DNA of 64,000 bases from Nonomuraea longispora (GTDB lineage Bacteria; Actinomycetota; Actinomycetes; Streptosporangiales; Streptosporangiaceae). The stretch covers positions 1 through 64,000 of the forward strand of contig NZ_SMJZ01000017.1 in the NCBI RefSeq assembly GCF_004348345.1, written 5' to 3'. The notes under the pieces were generated by a model that was given only the letters and a program-made list of their open reading frames with translations, was not told the origin of the DNA and made no database searches. The first letter of the stretch is position 1, and each line of letters opens with the position of its first letter. The position numbers were made by a program, and so were the translations under genes. Below are positions 1-7,664 of the stretch, in pieces.

Positions 1-118
1 TGAGGTCTCCCACCCTGTGAGGGGTTAAGGCTCCCGGTAGACGACCGGGTTGATAGGCCGGGTGTGGAAGCATGGTAACGTGTGGAGCTGACCGGTACTA
101 ATAGGCCGAGGACTTGAC
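1..118 (+). rRNA. rrl: 23S ribosomal RNA, 3' end (partial)
   Basis: The first 118 bases match the conserved 3' end of bacterial 23S rRNA, including the segment gaccggtactaataggccga at about 90-110 followed by the closing strand of the terminal helix. The 5' part and the 16S gene lie outside the window. The exact 3' end is uncertain by a few bases. The 5S gene follows after about 90 bases, the usual order of an rRNA operon. Confidence 0.95.
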
Positions 119-205
119 CACAAAGCACACTTTTTTTTGTGGTGTTGCTCGCGTCCACTAGGCAATTCTGAGACAGCAAGCGGTTACGCTTGGCGGTTTC
201 ATGGG

Positions 206-323
206 GTTACGGCGGTTATGGCGGGAAGGAAACACCCGGTTACATTCCGAACCCGGAAGTTAAGCTTCTCTGCGCCGATGGTACTGCACTCGGGAGGGTG
301 TGGGAGAGTAGGTCGCCGCCGGA
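206..323 (+). rRNA. rrf: 5S ribosomal RNA
   Basis: About 118 bases with the actinobacterial 5S pattern. The 5' strand gttacggcggttatggcg pairs with the 3' end ggtcgccgccggac, and the conserved core ccgaacccggaagttaagc lies at about 247-265, followed by gccgatggtactgcac and gggagagtaggtc. A strong terminator follows at once. Ends are uncertain by 1-3 bases. Confidence 0.95.
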
Positions 324-335
324 CAATTTTTTGTA

Positions 336-370
336 GGGGCTCCACGCTTGAGGCGTGGAGCCCCTTTTTT
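336..370 (+). terminator. Rho-independent terminator of the rRNA operon
   Basis: A perfect GC-rich stem (ggggctccacgc pairing with gcgtggagcccc, loop ttgag) runs into six T residues. It lies 12 bases after 5S and ends the rRNA operon. Confidence 0.92.
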
Positions 371-655
371 GTTGCGCCTGCAGTTTCCGTGACGTACAGA
401 GATTGCGGGGAAAGCGGTTGGGGCTATGAGGAAAGTTCGAAGGGCTGGTGGGGGACGGCGAGGCGGTAGATCTGCCGGGAGCCGCCTTCCGGCCCCGGGC
501 TGGTGGCCTCCGCAGGCGTGAAGCCGAGCCGGTCAACCGGTGAAGTCCTGCTCGACTGCGACTCTGACCTTCATTCGGGCAGTGTGCCACCGAACGGGGT
601 GCGCGTCGTCGAGGGGGAAGCGTCACGCCCGCGCCAGGCTCTAGCATGGCTGTCC
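371..655. other. Intergenic region, no gene recognised
   Basis: Between the rRNA terminator and the methyltransferase I see no convincing gene. The methyltransferase frame stays open upstream to 503, but those 51 residues look unlike protein of this family and carry no useful ribosome-binding site. The promoter of the next gene is presumably here but I could not pick it out. Confidence 0.5.
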
Positions 656-1309
656 ATGACAGAGCCGGACCCTATTGCCGCAACCCGAGAGGCGTACGAT
701 GCCGTCGCCGCTCGCTACGCCGAGGACATCCCTGAGCGGTACCATGCTGAGCCGCTCAACCACGCGATGATCCCCGTCTTCGTCGAGCTGATCCGGACCC
801 GCGGCGGAGGTTCGGTGGCTGACGTGGGATGCGGCCCCGGCCATGTCACCGCGCATCTGCATGCACTCGGCCTGAGCGTGTTCGGGGTTGACCTTTCGCC
901 GGAAATGATCGTGCTCGCTCGGAGCCGGCATCCGGAACTGCGCTTCGAGGTTGGAGCGATGGAAGCTCTCAAGGTCGATGACGCTGCTCTGGCCGGGGTG
1001 CTCGCCAACTACTCCATCATCCACACCCCGCCCGAACGGCTTCCCGAGGCGTTCGCGGAGTTTCACCGCGTGCTCGCGCCCGGAGGCCACCTGCTGCTCG
1101 GCTTCCAGGCGCACGACGACGCCACCGAGGTGGCCGAATCGTTCGACCACCTCGTGTCACTCGCCTACAGATATTCGCCCGACCACATCGCCGGACTGCT
1201 CCTCAGCGCCGGGCTCACGGAGGTGGCCCGGTTGGTGATCTCTCCGGAGGAGGATCCCAGGCGGGGCTTCCCGCAGGCGTACCTTCTCGCCCGCCGCGCG
1301 GTGAACTGA
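656..1309 (+). CDS. Class I SAM-dependent methyltransferase
   Basis: 217 residues. The glycine-rich SAM-binding motif DVGCGPGHVTAHL is at about residues 56-68, followed by an acidic strand end (GVDLSPEMI, about 77-85), the usual order of a Rossmann methyltransferase. A later GGHLLLGF strand fits the same fold. The substrate cannot be read from sequence; small-molecule methylation is the usual role of this UbiE/Methyltransf_11-like group. The ATG at 656 places the conserved fold near the N terminus; the longer frame from 503 adds residues with no family resemblance. It stands alone downstream of the rRNA operon, with no operon partner. Confidence 0.85.
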   Translation: MTEPDPIAATREAYDAVAARYAEDIPERYHAEPLNHAMIPVFVELIRTRGGGSVADVGCGPGHVTAHLHALGLSVFGVDLSPEMIVLARSRHPELRFEVGAMEALKVDDAALAGVLANYSIIHTPPERLPEAFAEFHRVLAPGGHLLLGFQAHDDATEVAESFDHLVSLAYRYSPDHIAGLLLSAGLTEVARLVISPEEDPRRGFPQAYLLARRAVN

Positions 1310-1448
1310 GTTTCCGCCGCGGTACGGCCAGGACCAAGTGGCAGGCTCGACGTTGGTGACTCCGCCCGCTGTCTCTGTTGACATGTGCGGACATCTCAAC
1401 GGTCTCGAGTCCCACGCTTGTCGAGAGCCGGGTGCGGGGTGTCGCGGC

Positions 1449-1856
1449 TCAGTCGATGACGGCGGTGGCCTCGACTTCTACCAGCAGGTCGGGTTCGCCC
1501 AGCGCCGCAACGCCCAGCAAGGTGATCGGCTTGACCGGGTCGACCCCCAGCCTGGCCGCCGCCCGAGCGACGCCCTCTCCCAGCAGCGGCATCTTGTCGG
1601 GTGTCCAGTCGACGACGTAGATGGTCAGTTTGGCCACGTCATCGAAGGATCCGCCGATTCCGGCGAGGGCGGTGCCGATGTTGAGGTAGGCCTGCTCGAC
1701 CTGAGCGGCCAGATCCCCCTCACCGACCGGCCGGCCCTCGGCATCGCGAGCCACCTGGCCGGCCAGGAACGCCAGTTTCGATCCGGTGGCGATCGACAGC
1801 TGGCGGTAGACGTCGGGTTTCGGCAGCCCGTCGGGGTTGACCAGGGTCACGGTCAT
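1449..1856 (-). CDS. RidA family protein (reactive intermediate deaminase)
   Basis: 135 residues, the normal size of the RidA/YjgF/UK114 family, which hydrolyses reactive enamine/imine intermediates made by PLP enzymes. The pattern fits: N-terminal strand with TGSKLAFLAGQVARD at about 24-38, a central VEQAYLNIGTALAGIGGSFDDVAKLTIYV helix-strand unit, and a C-terminal GEPDLLVEVEATAVI. The ATG at 1856 is preferred because AAGGAG lies 5 bases upstream; a longer start at 1877 is possible. It is divergent from a TetR regulator, with a palindrome between them, so TetR control is likely. It appears to belong to a RidA subfamily rather than archetypal RidA. Confidence 0.86.
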   Translation of the reverse strand: MTVTLVNPDGLPKPDVYRQLSIATGSKLAFLAGQVARDAEGRPVGEGDLAAQVEQAYLNIGTALAGIGGSFDDVAKLTIYVVDWTPDKMPLLGEGVARAAARLGVDPVKPITLLGVAALGEPDLLVEVEATAVID

Positions 1857-1906
1857 GTCCGCTCCTTGCTTGCTCATCGGCACAGCCCGTTCGGTGCCTG
1901 TCGAGA

Positions 1907-1923
1907 ACATAGCAAAGCTATGT
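1907..1923. promoter_or_regulatory. Operator-like palindrome between ridA-like and tetR genes
   Basis: ACATAGC-AAA-GCTATGT is a perfect 7-3-7 inverted repeat, centred on 1915, about 50 bases upstream of the RidA start and 11 bases upstream of the TetR start. Size and position fit a TetR-family operator controlling both divergent genes. The site also overlaps where a -10 element for the regulator would sit. Binding is inferred, not shown. Confidence 0.65.
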
Positions 1924-1934
1924 ATTGTGGTGCC

Positions 1935-2546
1935 ATGGTGAGGACGAAGGACCCGGCGGTCCGCTCCCTGCTGATCGACCGAGCCGCACAGATGCTCGCC
2001 GCCCGGCAGCCGGTCACGCTCCGCTCGCTGGTGGCCGGCACCGGGGTGTCGACCATGGCCGTCTACACCTACTTCGACGGCATGGACGGTCTGTGGACAG
2101 CGATGCGACAGGAAGGCTTCACCCGCCTCGCCGCCCATCTCGCCGCGGTCGCGCCATCGAAGGATCCGGTGCGGGACCTGGCCGCCCTCGGCGCCGCGTA
2201 CCTGTCCAACGCCCTGGCCAGTCCGGATCTCTACCAGGTCATGTTCGACGCCGGGTTCGAACTGGAGGACGCCACGGCCGCGGATGACACGCTGCACTGT
2301 CTCGTACGGGCCGTCGAACGGGCGACTGACGTCGGCCGCTTCCGCGACGACGTCGACCCGCTGGAACTGGCCACGCAGAGCTGGACCGTCGGCCATGGAC
2401 TGGCATCGCTCGTCGTCACCGGTCCTCTGCCCCGTCAGTCGCTGGACCATGGTGTGCCGCTGCTGACCGCCCTGTTCACCAGCGCGGGCGACGACCCCGA
2501 CCAGTGCCGTCGGTCGGTCGAGCGAGGCTGGCGCCCTGACCTCTGA
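1935..2546 (+). CDS. TetR/AcrR family transcriptional regulator
   Basis: 203 residues. The N-terminal helix-turn-helix region is recognisable: LLIDRAAQMLAARQPVTLRS, then LVAGTGVSTMAVYTYFDGMDGL at about 32-53, with the YxYF recognition-helix end typical of TetR proteins. The rest is a helical ligand/dimer domain of the TetR_C (WHG-like) type. An ATG at 1920 would add five residues but would overlap the palindrome. It is divergent from the RidA-like gene, and the palindrome at 1907-1923 suggests it represses itself and that gene. The ligand is unknown. Confidence 0.9.
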   Translation: MVRTKDPAVRSLLIDRAAQMLAARQPVTLRSLVAGTGVSTMAVYTYFDGMDGLWTAMRQEGFTRLAAHLAAVAPSKDPVRDLAALGAAYLSNALASPDLYQVMFDAGFELEDATAADDTLHCLVRAVERATDVGRFRDDVDPLELATQSWTVGHGLASLVVTGPLPRQSLDHGVPLLTALFTSAGDDPDQCRRSVERGWRPDL

Positions 2547-2664
2547 TCGCCGCTTCACGTTGTCTCGCAGCGATGGTGACTGTTCATCCGCCGCAGCGTC
2601 TCGAACCGCCGCGAGCACAGTCACCGCCTGGCCGCTTCCGTTCGCACCTCGGGGGATGCGGCCT

Positions 2665-3429
2665 TCAGAGGTGCAGGGTGCCGGAGAACACCGTGACGGC
2701 CCGGCCGGCCAGATGGACGCGGTCACCGTCGTGGGTCACGTGGACGAGGCCCCCTCTGGCCGACACCTGGGCTCCCACCAAGGACGGGCGGCCGAGGCGG
2801 GACGACCAGTACGGAGAGAGCGCGCAGTGGGCCGAGCCCGTCACCGGGTCCTCCGGGACGCCGACATTGGGGGCGAAGAAGCGGGAGACGAAGTCGGTCT
2901 CCGTGCCCCGTGCGGTGACGATCACGCCTCTCGCGTCGACGGCGGCCAGGGCTGGAATATCGGGGGTCAGCGACCGTACCGATTCCTCTGAGTCGAGCTC
3001 GACGAGCAGGTCGAGGTGGCTTTTTCCGACCTGAACCGGGGTCGCCCCGAGCGCTTTCTCGAGGGCGGCGGGAACGCCGGAGGGGGTCACCTCCTTCGCC
3101 GGGAAATCCATGGTGATCATGGCGTCGGAGCTGCGATTCACGGTAAGCGTGCCGCTGGCCGTCGTGAATTCGACCCGGCCGCTCGCCGCCCCGGTCGAAT
3201 ACAGGACGTGAGCGGTCGCGAGGGTGGCGTGGCCACAGAGTGTGACCTCGACCGCGGGCGTGAACCAGCGCAGAGAATCTCCGAGCAGGAACGCGGTCTC
3301 GGAGAGGTTCATCTCGGCGGCTACGCTCTGCATCCATCGGTCAGTAACCGGAGAGTCCAGCAGGCAGACCGCTGCGGGATTACCCTTGAAAGCTGTGTCC
3401 GTGAAGGCGTCCACAGTGAAGAGGCGCAT
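2665..3429 (-). CDS. PhzF family isomerase/epimerase
   Basis: 254 residues, near the usual 260-290 of the PhzF family (two-lobed diaminopimelate-epimerase fold). Visible hallmarks are the N-terminal VDAFTDTAFKGNPAAVCLL at about 5-23, the catalytic-glutamate segment MNLSETAFL at about 40-48, the CGHATLATAHVL motif at about 64-75, and the C-terminal EDPVTGSAHCAL motif. The family isomerises small acids such as dihydro-hydroxyanthranilate; most members, including this isolated one, have no known substrate. The ATG at 3429 is chosen because MRLFTVDAFT is the normal family N terminus; upstream extension to 3468 is unlikely. Confidence 0.9.
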   Translation of the reverse strand: MRLFTVDAFTDTAFKGNPAAVCLLDSPVTDRWMQSVAAEMNLSETAFLLGDSLRWFTPAVEVTLCGHATLATAHVLYSTGAASGRVEFTTASGTLTVNRSSDAMITMDFPAKEVTPSGVPAALEKALGATPVQVGKSHLDLLVELDSEESVRSLTPDIPALAAVDARGVIVTARGTETDFVSRFFAPNVGVPEDPVTGSAHCALSPYWSSRLGRPSLVGAQVSARGGLVHVTHDGDRVHLAGRAVTVFSGTLHL

Positions 3430-3597
3430 GTGCTCGATGCTATCCAGGGGTCGGATATCCAGCTGCAACCGGGCTGCAAGCCGTACAAAATGGAATTAGT
3501 CCTGGGCGTGTCGCGTGGCGAATGCGGAATCGTCGGTTACCGTCCAATGTGTAGGGACGTGCCGATTACGGTGAGTTCCTGAGGAAAGGACAAGCCG

Positions 3598-3981
3598 ATG
3601 GGGGCAGTGCGCAAGGTGGTGAGCTACCTTGGCCTGGGCGGAATCGACCAATACGACGAGGGCTACGACGACGACGGGCACTACGAGGACGAATACGTGC
3701 CCGCTACGGAGCGTGCCGCCAGGCGGTGGCGCGCGAACGTCGACTCGTCACGCATCGTGATGGTCCAGCCGCTCAAGTACAACGACGCGCCGATGATCGG
3801 CCAGCACTTCCGTGACGGGCAGACGGTCATCATGGACGTCACGGGCATGCCCATGCCTGAGGCGACAAGGATGGTCGACTTCGCCGCAGGGCTGGCCTTC
3901 GGGTGTGAGGGAAGGATCGAGCGCATCGCCGACCGCGTCTTCCTGCTCGCACCGGCACACGTGGAGATCGAGGTTTCGTAG
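3598..3981 (+). CDS. SepF-like cell division protein
   Basis: 127 residues. The N terminus MGAVRKVVSYLGLG is an amphipathic membrane-binding helix as in SepF, followed by an acidic linker (about 17-35) and the SepF core with VMVQPLKYNDAPMIGQHFRDGQTVIMDV and a FAAGLAFGCEGRIERIADRVFLLAP end. SepF anchors FtsZ to the membrane. The gene is not in a division (dcw) cluster, and the linker is shorter than in typical actinobacterial SepF, so this is probably a SepF-like paralogue comparable to the extra SepF-like proteins of Streptomyces. AGGAAAGGA precedes the ATG at a suitable distance. Confidence 0.85.
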   Translation: MGAVRKVVSYLGLGGIDQYDEGYDDDGHYEDEYVPATERAARRWRANVDSSRIVMVQPLKYNDAPMIGQHFRDGQTVIMDVTGMPMPEATRMVDFAAGLAFGCEGRIERIADRVFLLAPAHVEIEVS

Positions 3982-4013
3982 GAGACCCGCTGTGATGCGG
4001 GCCGCGGGTCTCC
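3981..4013 (+). terminator. Hairpin terminator after the sepF-like gene
   Basis: GGAGACCCGC (3981-3990) pairs perfectly with GCGGGTCTCC (4004-4013) across a 13-base loop. The stem starts at the stop codon. There is no T tract, common for terminators in high-GC actinobacteria. Confidence 0.7.
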
Positions 4014-4485
4014 TGACGGGACCAGAGCCTCTTGTCGCGCGCGGGCGCGACGGGACGGCGGCCGGGTCACTCCGGGAACGGGCTGCGGCGGTGTGTTCGC
4101 CCCTCCAGCCCAGCAGGTCAGGCCGCGACAGCGAGCCGGTGAACGCCCCACGTGTGCGGGCCATGACCCACGTGCGGGCAGAGAGTCCCCAGTACGAACC
4201 CGGTGGATACCCGGGTCGGGGAAGCCGTTGATTCCACTGCGGACAGGGATTCCGTATTTCAGATCCAGGCGGGGTCGGGTTCTGGAGCCCGCTGCTGGTG
4301 GGTAAGCCGGTGCGGGGTACGAAGTCCACCGCGGGCGGGTGAGCCGGTAGGTTCCGCAGTTGACTGCGCGGGCCGCCGTGGGCGCGACCGACAGGTGCCG
4401 ACCCTGACGCCATTCTGGACGGGTCAGCCTGCAAGCCTGGCATGGCGGTGGTGCCGTTGTACGCGCCTGTGCGGGGACAGGAGGG
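4014..4485. other. Intergenic region, nothing recognised
   Basis: About 470 bases between two convergent genes. Short frames on both strands look like GC-rich noise. I see no RNA gene, repeat or promoter that I would defend. Confidence 0.5.
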
Positions 4486-5835
4486 TCAGCCCGCGCGTGG
4501 GCCGCGGCGGATCAACCGGGTCAGTTCCACGGCGTCGTCGGCGGCCTGCGTGGCGCGTACGTCGGCTTCTCGGGCGTAGGCGTGCAGAGCCCACACCGCC
4601 CCCTCGGCCAGCTCTTTCAGCTCGCTCACCTGGGCCGTCACGAAGCGGGCGTCGGCTTCGACGAGTTTGCGGCGCAGCCAGAGTTGCCAGCCGGCCAAGC
4701 CGATCATCGCCACGGCGGCCGCGACGAGCAGGTTGTTGAGGAAGGCGGCGCCGATGAGACAGGTGACGCCGGCGACGATCAGCACCATGGCGGCCCACGG
4801 CCGGCCGCGGGGAACGACTCCGTCGGCGACGATGGCGTCCTCGGCGGCGGCCATCGATTGCTGGTCGGGACCCTCGGGACGCAGGTGGATGCGGTGGCCG
4901 AGCAGCGGAACCGTCAGCGTCTCCGGCGGCTCCAGGCGGCTGTCGGCCTCCAGTTCCTCGCAGACTCCCCGCAGGATGGGCGCTGCCACGTGCAGGGCGA
5001 TCGCCGCCAGGTGCGGGTCGGCGCCGGGGCGCAGGTCGTCGAGCAGGTGTGAGCTGAGCGAGGCCATCGGGCCGGCCGGTCCGCTCTGGCCGATCAGTGA
5101 GCGCAGCACGGCGAGTGGTTCGTCCTCGGCCCACGACGTGGCGGGGCTGCCGGTGCTGTTGTCGAGCGGAGCGGAGGAGTCGTGGTCGGACTGGCGGGCC
5201 GAGGTGATCTCGGCGACCCGGCCGCGCAACCGCGCCAGGCGGGCGGCGGCCATCGCGGGCCTGGCCAGTTCGGGGAGTTCGGCCATTTCGGGGAAGTCGA
5301 CGAGGGACGGCGGCACCACGACCGACGGCTCGTCGGGGACCAGCGCCTGCACCCACTGCTTCGGGTCGGCGTGTTCCTGCACGGCCAGCACGTCGAGCTT
5401 GCGCAGGACGAAGATCTTGCCGGCGGGGCCGTAGGCGCCTCTGGCAGCGGCCAGCCAGAGCGAGCGTTGTCCGTGGGTGACCGGCCGGTCGAGGGACAAC
5501 TCGCCGAAGGCGGTGCCGAGCCATGAGGCGTGGATGCGGCTGCCCTGCCCGGACACGGCTAGGGCCAGGCAGAGGAAGAGCGCGGTCTGTTGCTGGTCGC
5601 GCCCGGCCGCCCTGCTCAGCGGCTCAAGGGGGTCATCGCCGGCGAGGATGGCGACCAGCGCCTCGACGGCAGGTGGCAGCCAGTAGCCGGGGACGTCGCG
5701 GAAGCCCGGGGCGGCGGGAGGTGCGGAGCCGTTGGCGGCGAGGTGCGTGAGCAACGCCTCCGCGTAGCGATGCACCTCCGTCGCTGCCTGGGGGCTCGCA
5801 GTCAGGTCCGTGCTCAAGGCAGAGAACTCCCCCAT
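4486..5835 (-). CDS. Conserved membrane protein of unknown function
   Basis: 449 residues that I do not recognise. The N-terminal two thirds is soluble, alanine/leucine-rich and helical. Around residues 345-385 there are two hydrophobic segments (WAAMVLIVAGVTCLIGAAF and LLVAAAVAMIGLAGWQLWL), which probably form a hairpin in the membrane. The last 65 residues are charged and helical, possibly coiled coil. The ATG at 5835 has GAGG a few bases upstream. It is transcribed in the same direction as argS but separated by 101 bases, with the argS stop upstream of it. No function is assigned. Confidence 0.75.
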   Translation of the reverse strand: MGEFSALSTDLTASPQAATEVHRYAEALLTHLAANGSAPPAAPGFRDVPGYWLPPAVEALVAILAGDDPLEPLSRAAGRDQQQTALFLCLALAVSGQGSRIHASWLGTAFGELSLDRPVTHGQRSLWLAAARGAYGPAGKIFVLRKLDVLAVQEHADPKQWVQALVPDEPSVVVPPSLVDFPEMAELPELARPAMAAARLARLRGRVAEITSARQSDHDSSAPLDNSTGSPATSWAEDEPLAVLRSLIGQSGPAGPMASLSSHLLDDLRPGADPHLAAIALHVAAPILRGVCEELEADSRLEPPETLTVPLLGHRIHLRPEGPDQQSMAAAEDAIVADGVVPRGRPWAAMVLIVAGVTCLIGAAFLNNLLVAAAVAMIGLAGWQLWLRRKLVEADARFVTAQVSELKELAEGAVWALHAYAREADVRATQAADDAVELTRLIRRGPRAG

Positions 5836-5936
5836 TTCGGCCTCAGTTCATGACCGCGTAAAGCCTAGCCGCTGGGGCGCGCCAACGAGGTGAAGGCGCG
5901 CCCACGACGGAACGGGAGCTTTGCGTCAACTGCCTG

Positions 5937-7664
5937 TTACATGCGCTCGGGGACAGGGACGCCCAGAAGGTCGAGCCCGGTTTCCAGCACGGCCGTGGTC
6001 AGCGCGCACAGGGCGAGGCGGGAGACGCGCGTCTCCGGCGGGACGTCCGGCCGCAGCACCGGGCACTGCTCGTAGAACGTGCTCAGGAGGCTGGCCGTCT
6101 CGTAGAGGAAGGCGCACAGCCGGTGGGGCTCGGACTGCTCGGCCACCTGCTCGACGAGCGAGCCGAAGCCGAGCAGGTGGAGAGCCAGGGCACGCTCGGC
6201 GGGATCGCCCAGCAGAATCGGGCCCTTCGCGTCGGACGTCTCGATGCCGGCCCGGCGGAAGATGGAGCGGATCCGGGCCGTGGCGTACTGCATGTAGGGG
6301 CCGGTGTTGCCGGTGAAGGCGAGCATGCGGTCGAAGTCGAAGACGTATTCGCTGTCGTGGCTGACCGACAGGTCGGCGTATTTCACTGCGCCCATGCCGA
6401 CGGCCCGCGCGATCTCGCTCTTGGTGGCCTCGTCGTAGCCCCGGTCGGAGATCGCCGCCGTGGCCCGGTCGACGGCCTCCTGCAGCAGGTCCACCAGCTT
6501 GATGGACTCGCCGGAACGGGTCTTGAACCGGCGGCCGTCCTTGCCGAGCATCATGCCGATCTGGACGTGCTCGGCCGAGACCGTGTCGGGCAGCCAGCCC
6601 GCCACCCGCGCCGCCGCGAACACCATGCGGAAATGCAGCGCCTGGTCGGAGCCCACGACGTAGAGGATGCGGTCGGCCTTGAGGTCGTGGACGCGGTAGC
6701 GGATGGCCGCCATGTCGGTGGAGGCGTAGCCGTAGCCCCCGTCGCTCTTCCTGACGATGAGCGGCAGGGGCTTGTCGTCGGAGCCGGTGAAGCCGGGCGG
6801 GAACACGCAGAGCGCGCCGTCGCTGACGACCGCCGTCCCCGAGGCCTCCAGGTCGTCGCACGTCTTCTGGAGCATGGGGTTGTACATGCTCTCGCCGGCG
6901 ATGTCGGCGTCGGTCAGCGTGACGCCGAGCAGCTCGTAGATCTTGTTGAAGTAGCGGACGGTGGCGTCCATGAACACGTGCCAGAGCCGCATCGTGTCGG
7001 GGTCGCCGGACTGCAGCGTGGTCACCCGCACCCGGGCCCGCTGCTTGAAGCCCTCGTCGTTTTCGAACTTGACCCGCGCCGCCTGGTAGAACTCCGTGCC
7101 CATGCCGGCTTCGAGCTGCTCGACGGCGGCCCCCTCGCCGATGTCGAGCAGGTGCTCGATGAGCATGCCGAACGGGGTGCCCCAGTCGCCCAGGTGGTTC
7201 TGCCTGATCACGGTGTTGCCGAGATGCTCGTGCAGGCGGGCCAGGGAGTCACCGACGATCGTCGTGCGCAGGTGGCCGACGTGCATCTCCTTGGCCGCGT
7301 TGGGCGCGGAGTAGTCGATCACCACGGTCTGCGAGGGGGCGGTCGAGCCGACGCCGAGCCGGGGGTCGGCGAGCATCCGCCGGGCCTCGGACTCGATCCA
7401 CGAGTCGTCGAGCGTGATGTTGAGGAAGCCGGGGCCGCTGACCTCGACCGTGCCGGGGAAGTCGGACAGCGCGCCCTCGATCGCCTCCGCGACCTCCCGC
7501 GGCGCCCGTCGCAGCCGCTTGGCCAGGCTCATCGCGACGTTCGCCTGGAAGTCGGCGAACTGGGAGGGCCGGATCAGCGGGTCTGCGTCGGCGTGCTCGG
7601 GGCCGAACGCGTGCGCCAGCGCCTGCTGGACGCGCTCGGTGAGCACAATCTGCGGGTCGGTCAT
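5937..7664 (-). CDS. argS: Arginyl-tRNA synthetase
   Basis: 575 residues, the normal length for a bacterial ArgRS, which charges tRNA-Arg with arginine. The N-terminal domain is followed by the class I HIGH signature as HVGH at residues 128-131 (in KEMHVGHLRTT), then the GDWGTPFG segment. The KMSK-like loop is GKDGRRFKTRSG. The C-terminal anticodon-binding domain ends in the family-typical GVPVPERM. The start codon overlaps the stop of the upstream P-type ATPase gene (ATGA at 7664-7661), so the two are translationally coupled. Confidence 0.97.
   Translation of the reverse strand: MTDPQIVLTERVQQALAHAFGPEHADADPLIRPSQFADFQANVAMSLAKRLRRAPREVAEAIEGALSDFPGTVEVSGPGFLNITLDDSWIESEARRMLADPRLGVGSTAPSQTVVIDYSAPNAAKEMHVGHLRTTIVGDSLARLHEHLGNTVIRQNHLGDWGTPFGMLIEHLLDIGEGAAVEQLEAGMGTEFYQAARVKFENDEGFKQRARVRVTTLQSGDPDTMRLWHVFMDATVRYFNKIYELLGVTLTDADIAGESMYNPMLQKTCDDLEASGTAVVSDGALCVFPPGFTGSDDKPLPLIVRKSDGGYGYASTDMAAIRYRVHDLKADRILYVVGSDQALHFRMVFAAARVAGWLPDTVSAEHVQIGMMLGKDGRRFKTRSGESIKLVDLLQEAVDRATAAISDRGYDEATKSEIARAVGMGAVKYADLSVSHDSEYVFDFDRMLAFTGNTGPYMQYATARIRSIFRRAGIETSDAKGPILLGDPAERALALHLLGFGSLVEQVAEQSEPHRLCAFLYETASLLSTFYEQCPVLRPDVPPETRVSRLALCALTTAVLETGLDLLGVPVPERM

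Noticed and set aside
137..469. 110-residue plus-strand frame
   Set aside because: It covers the 5S rRNA and its terminator, so it is not a protein gene.
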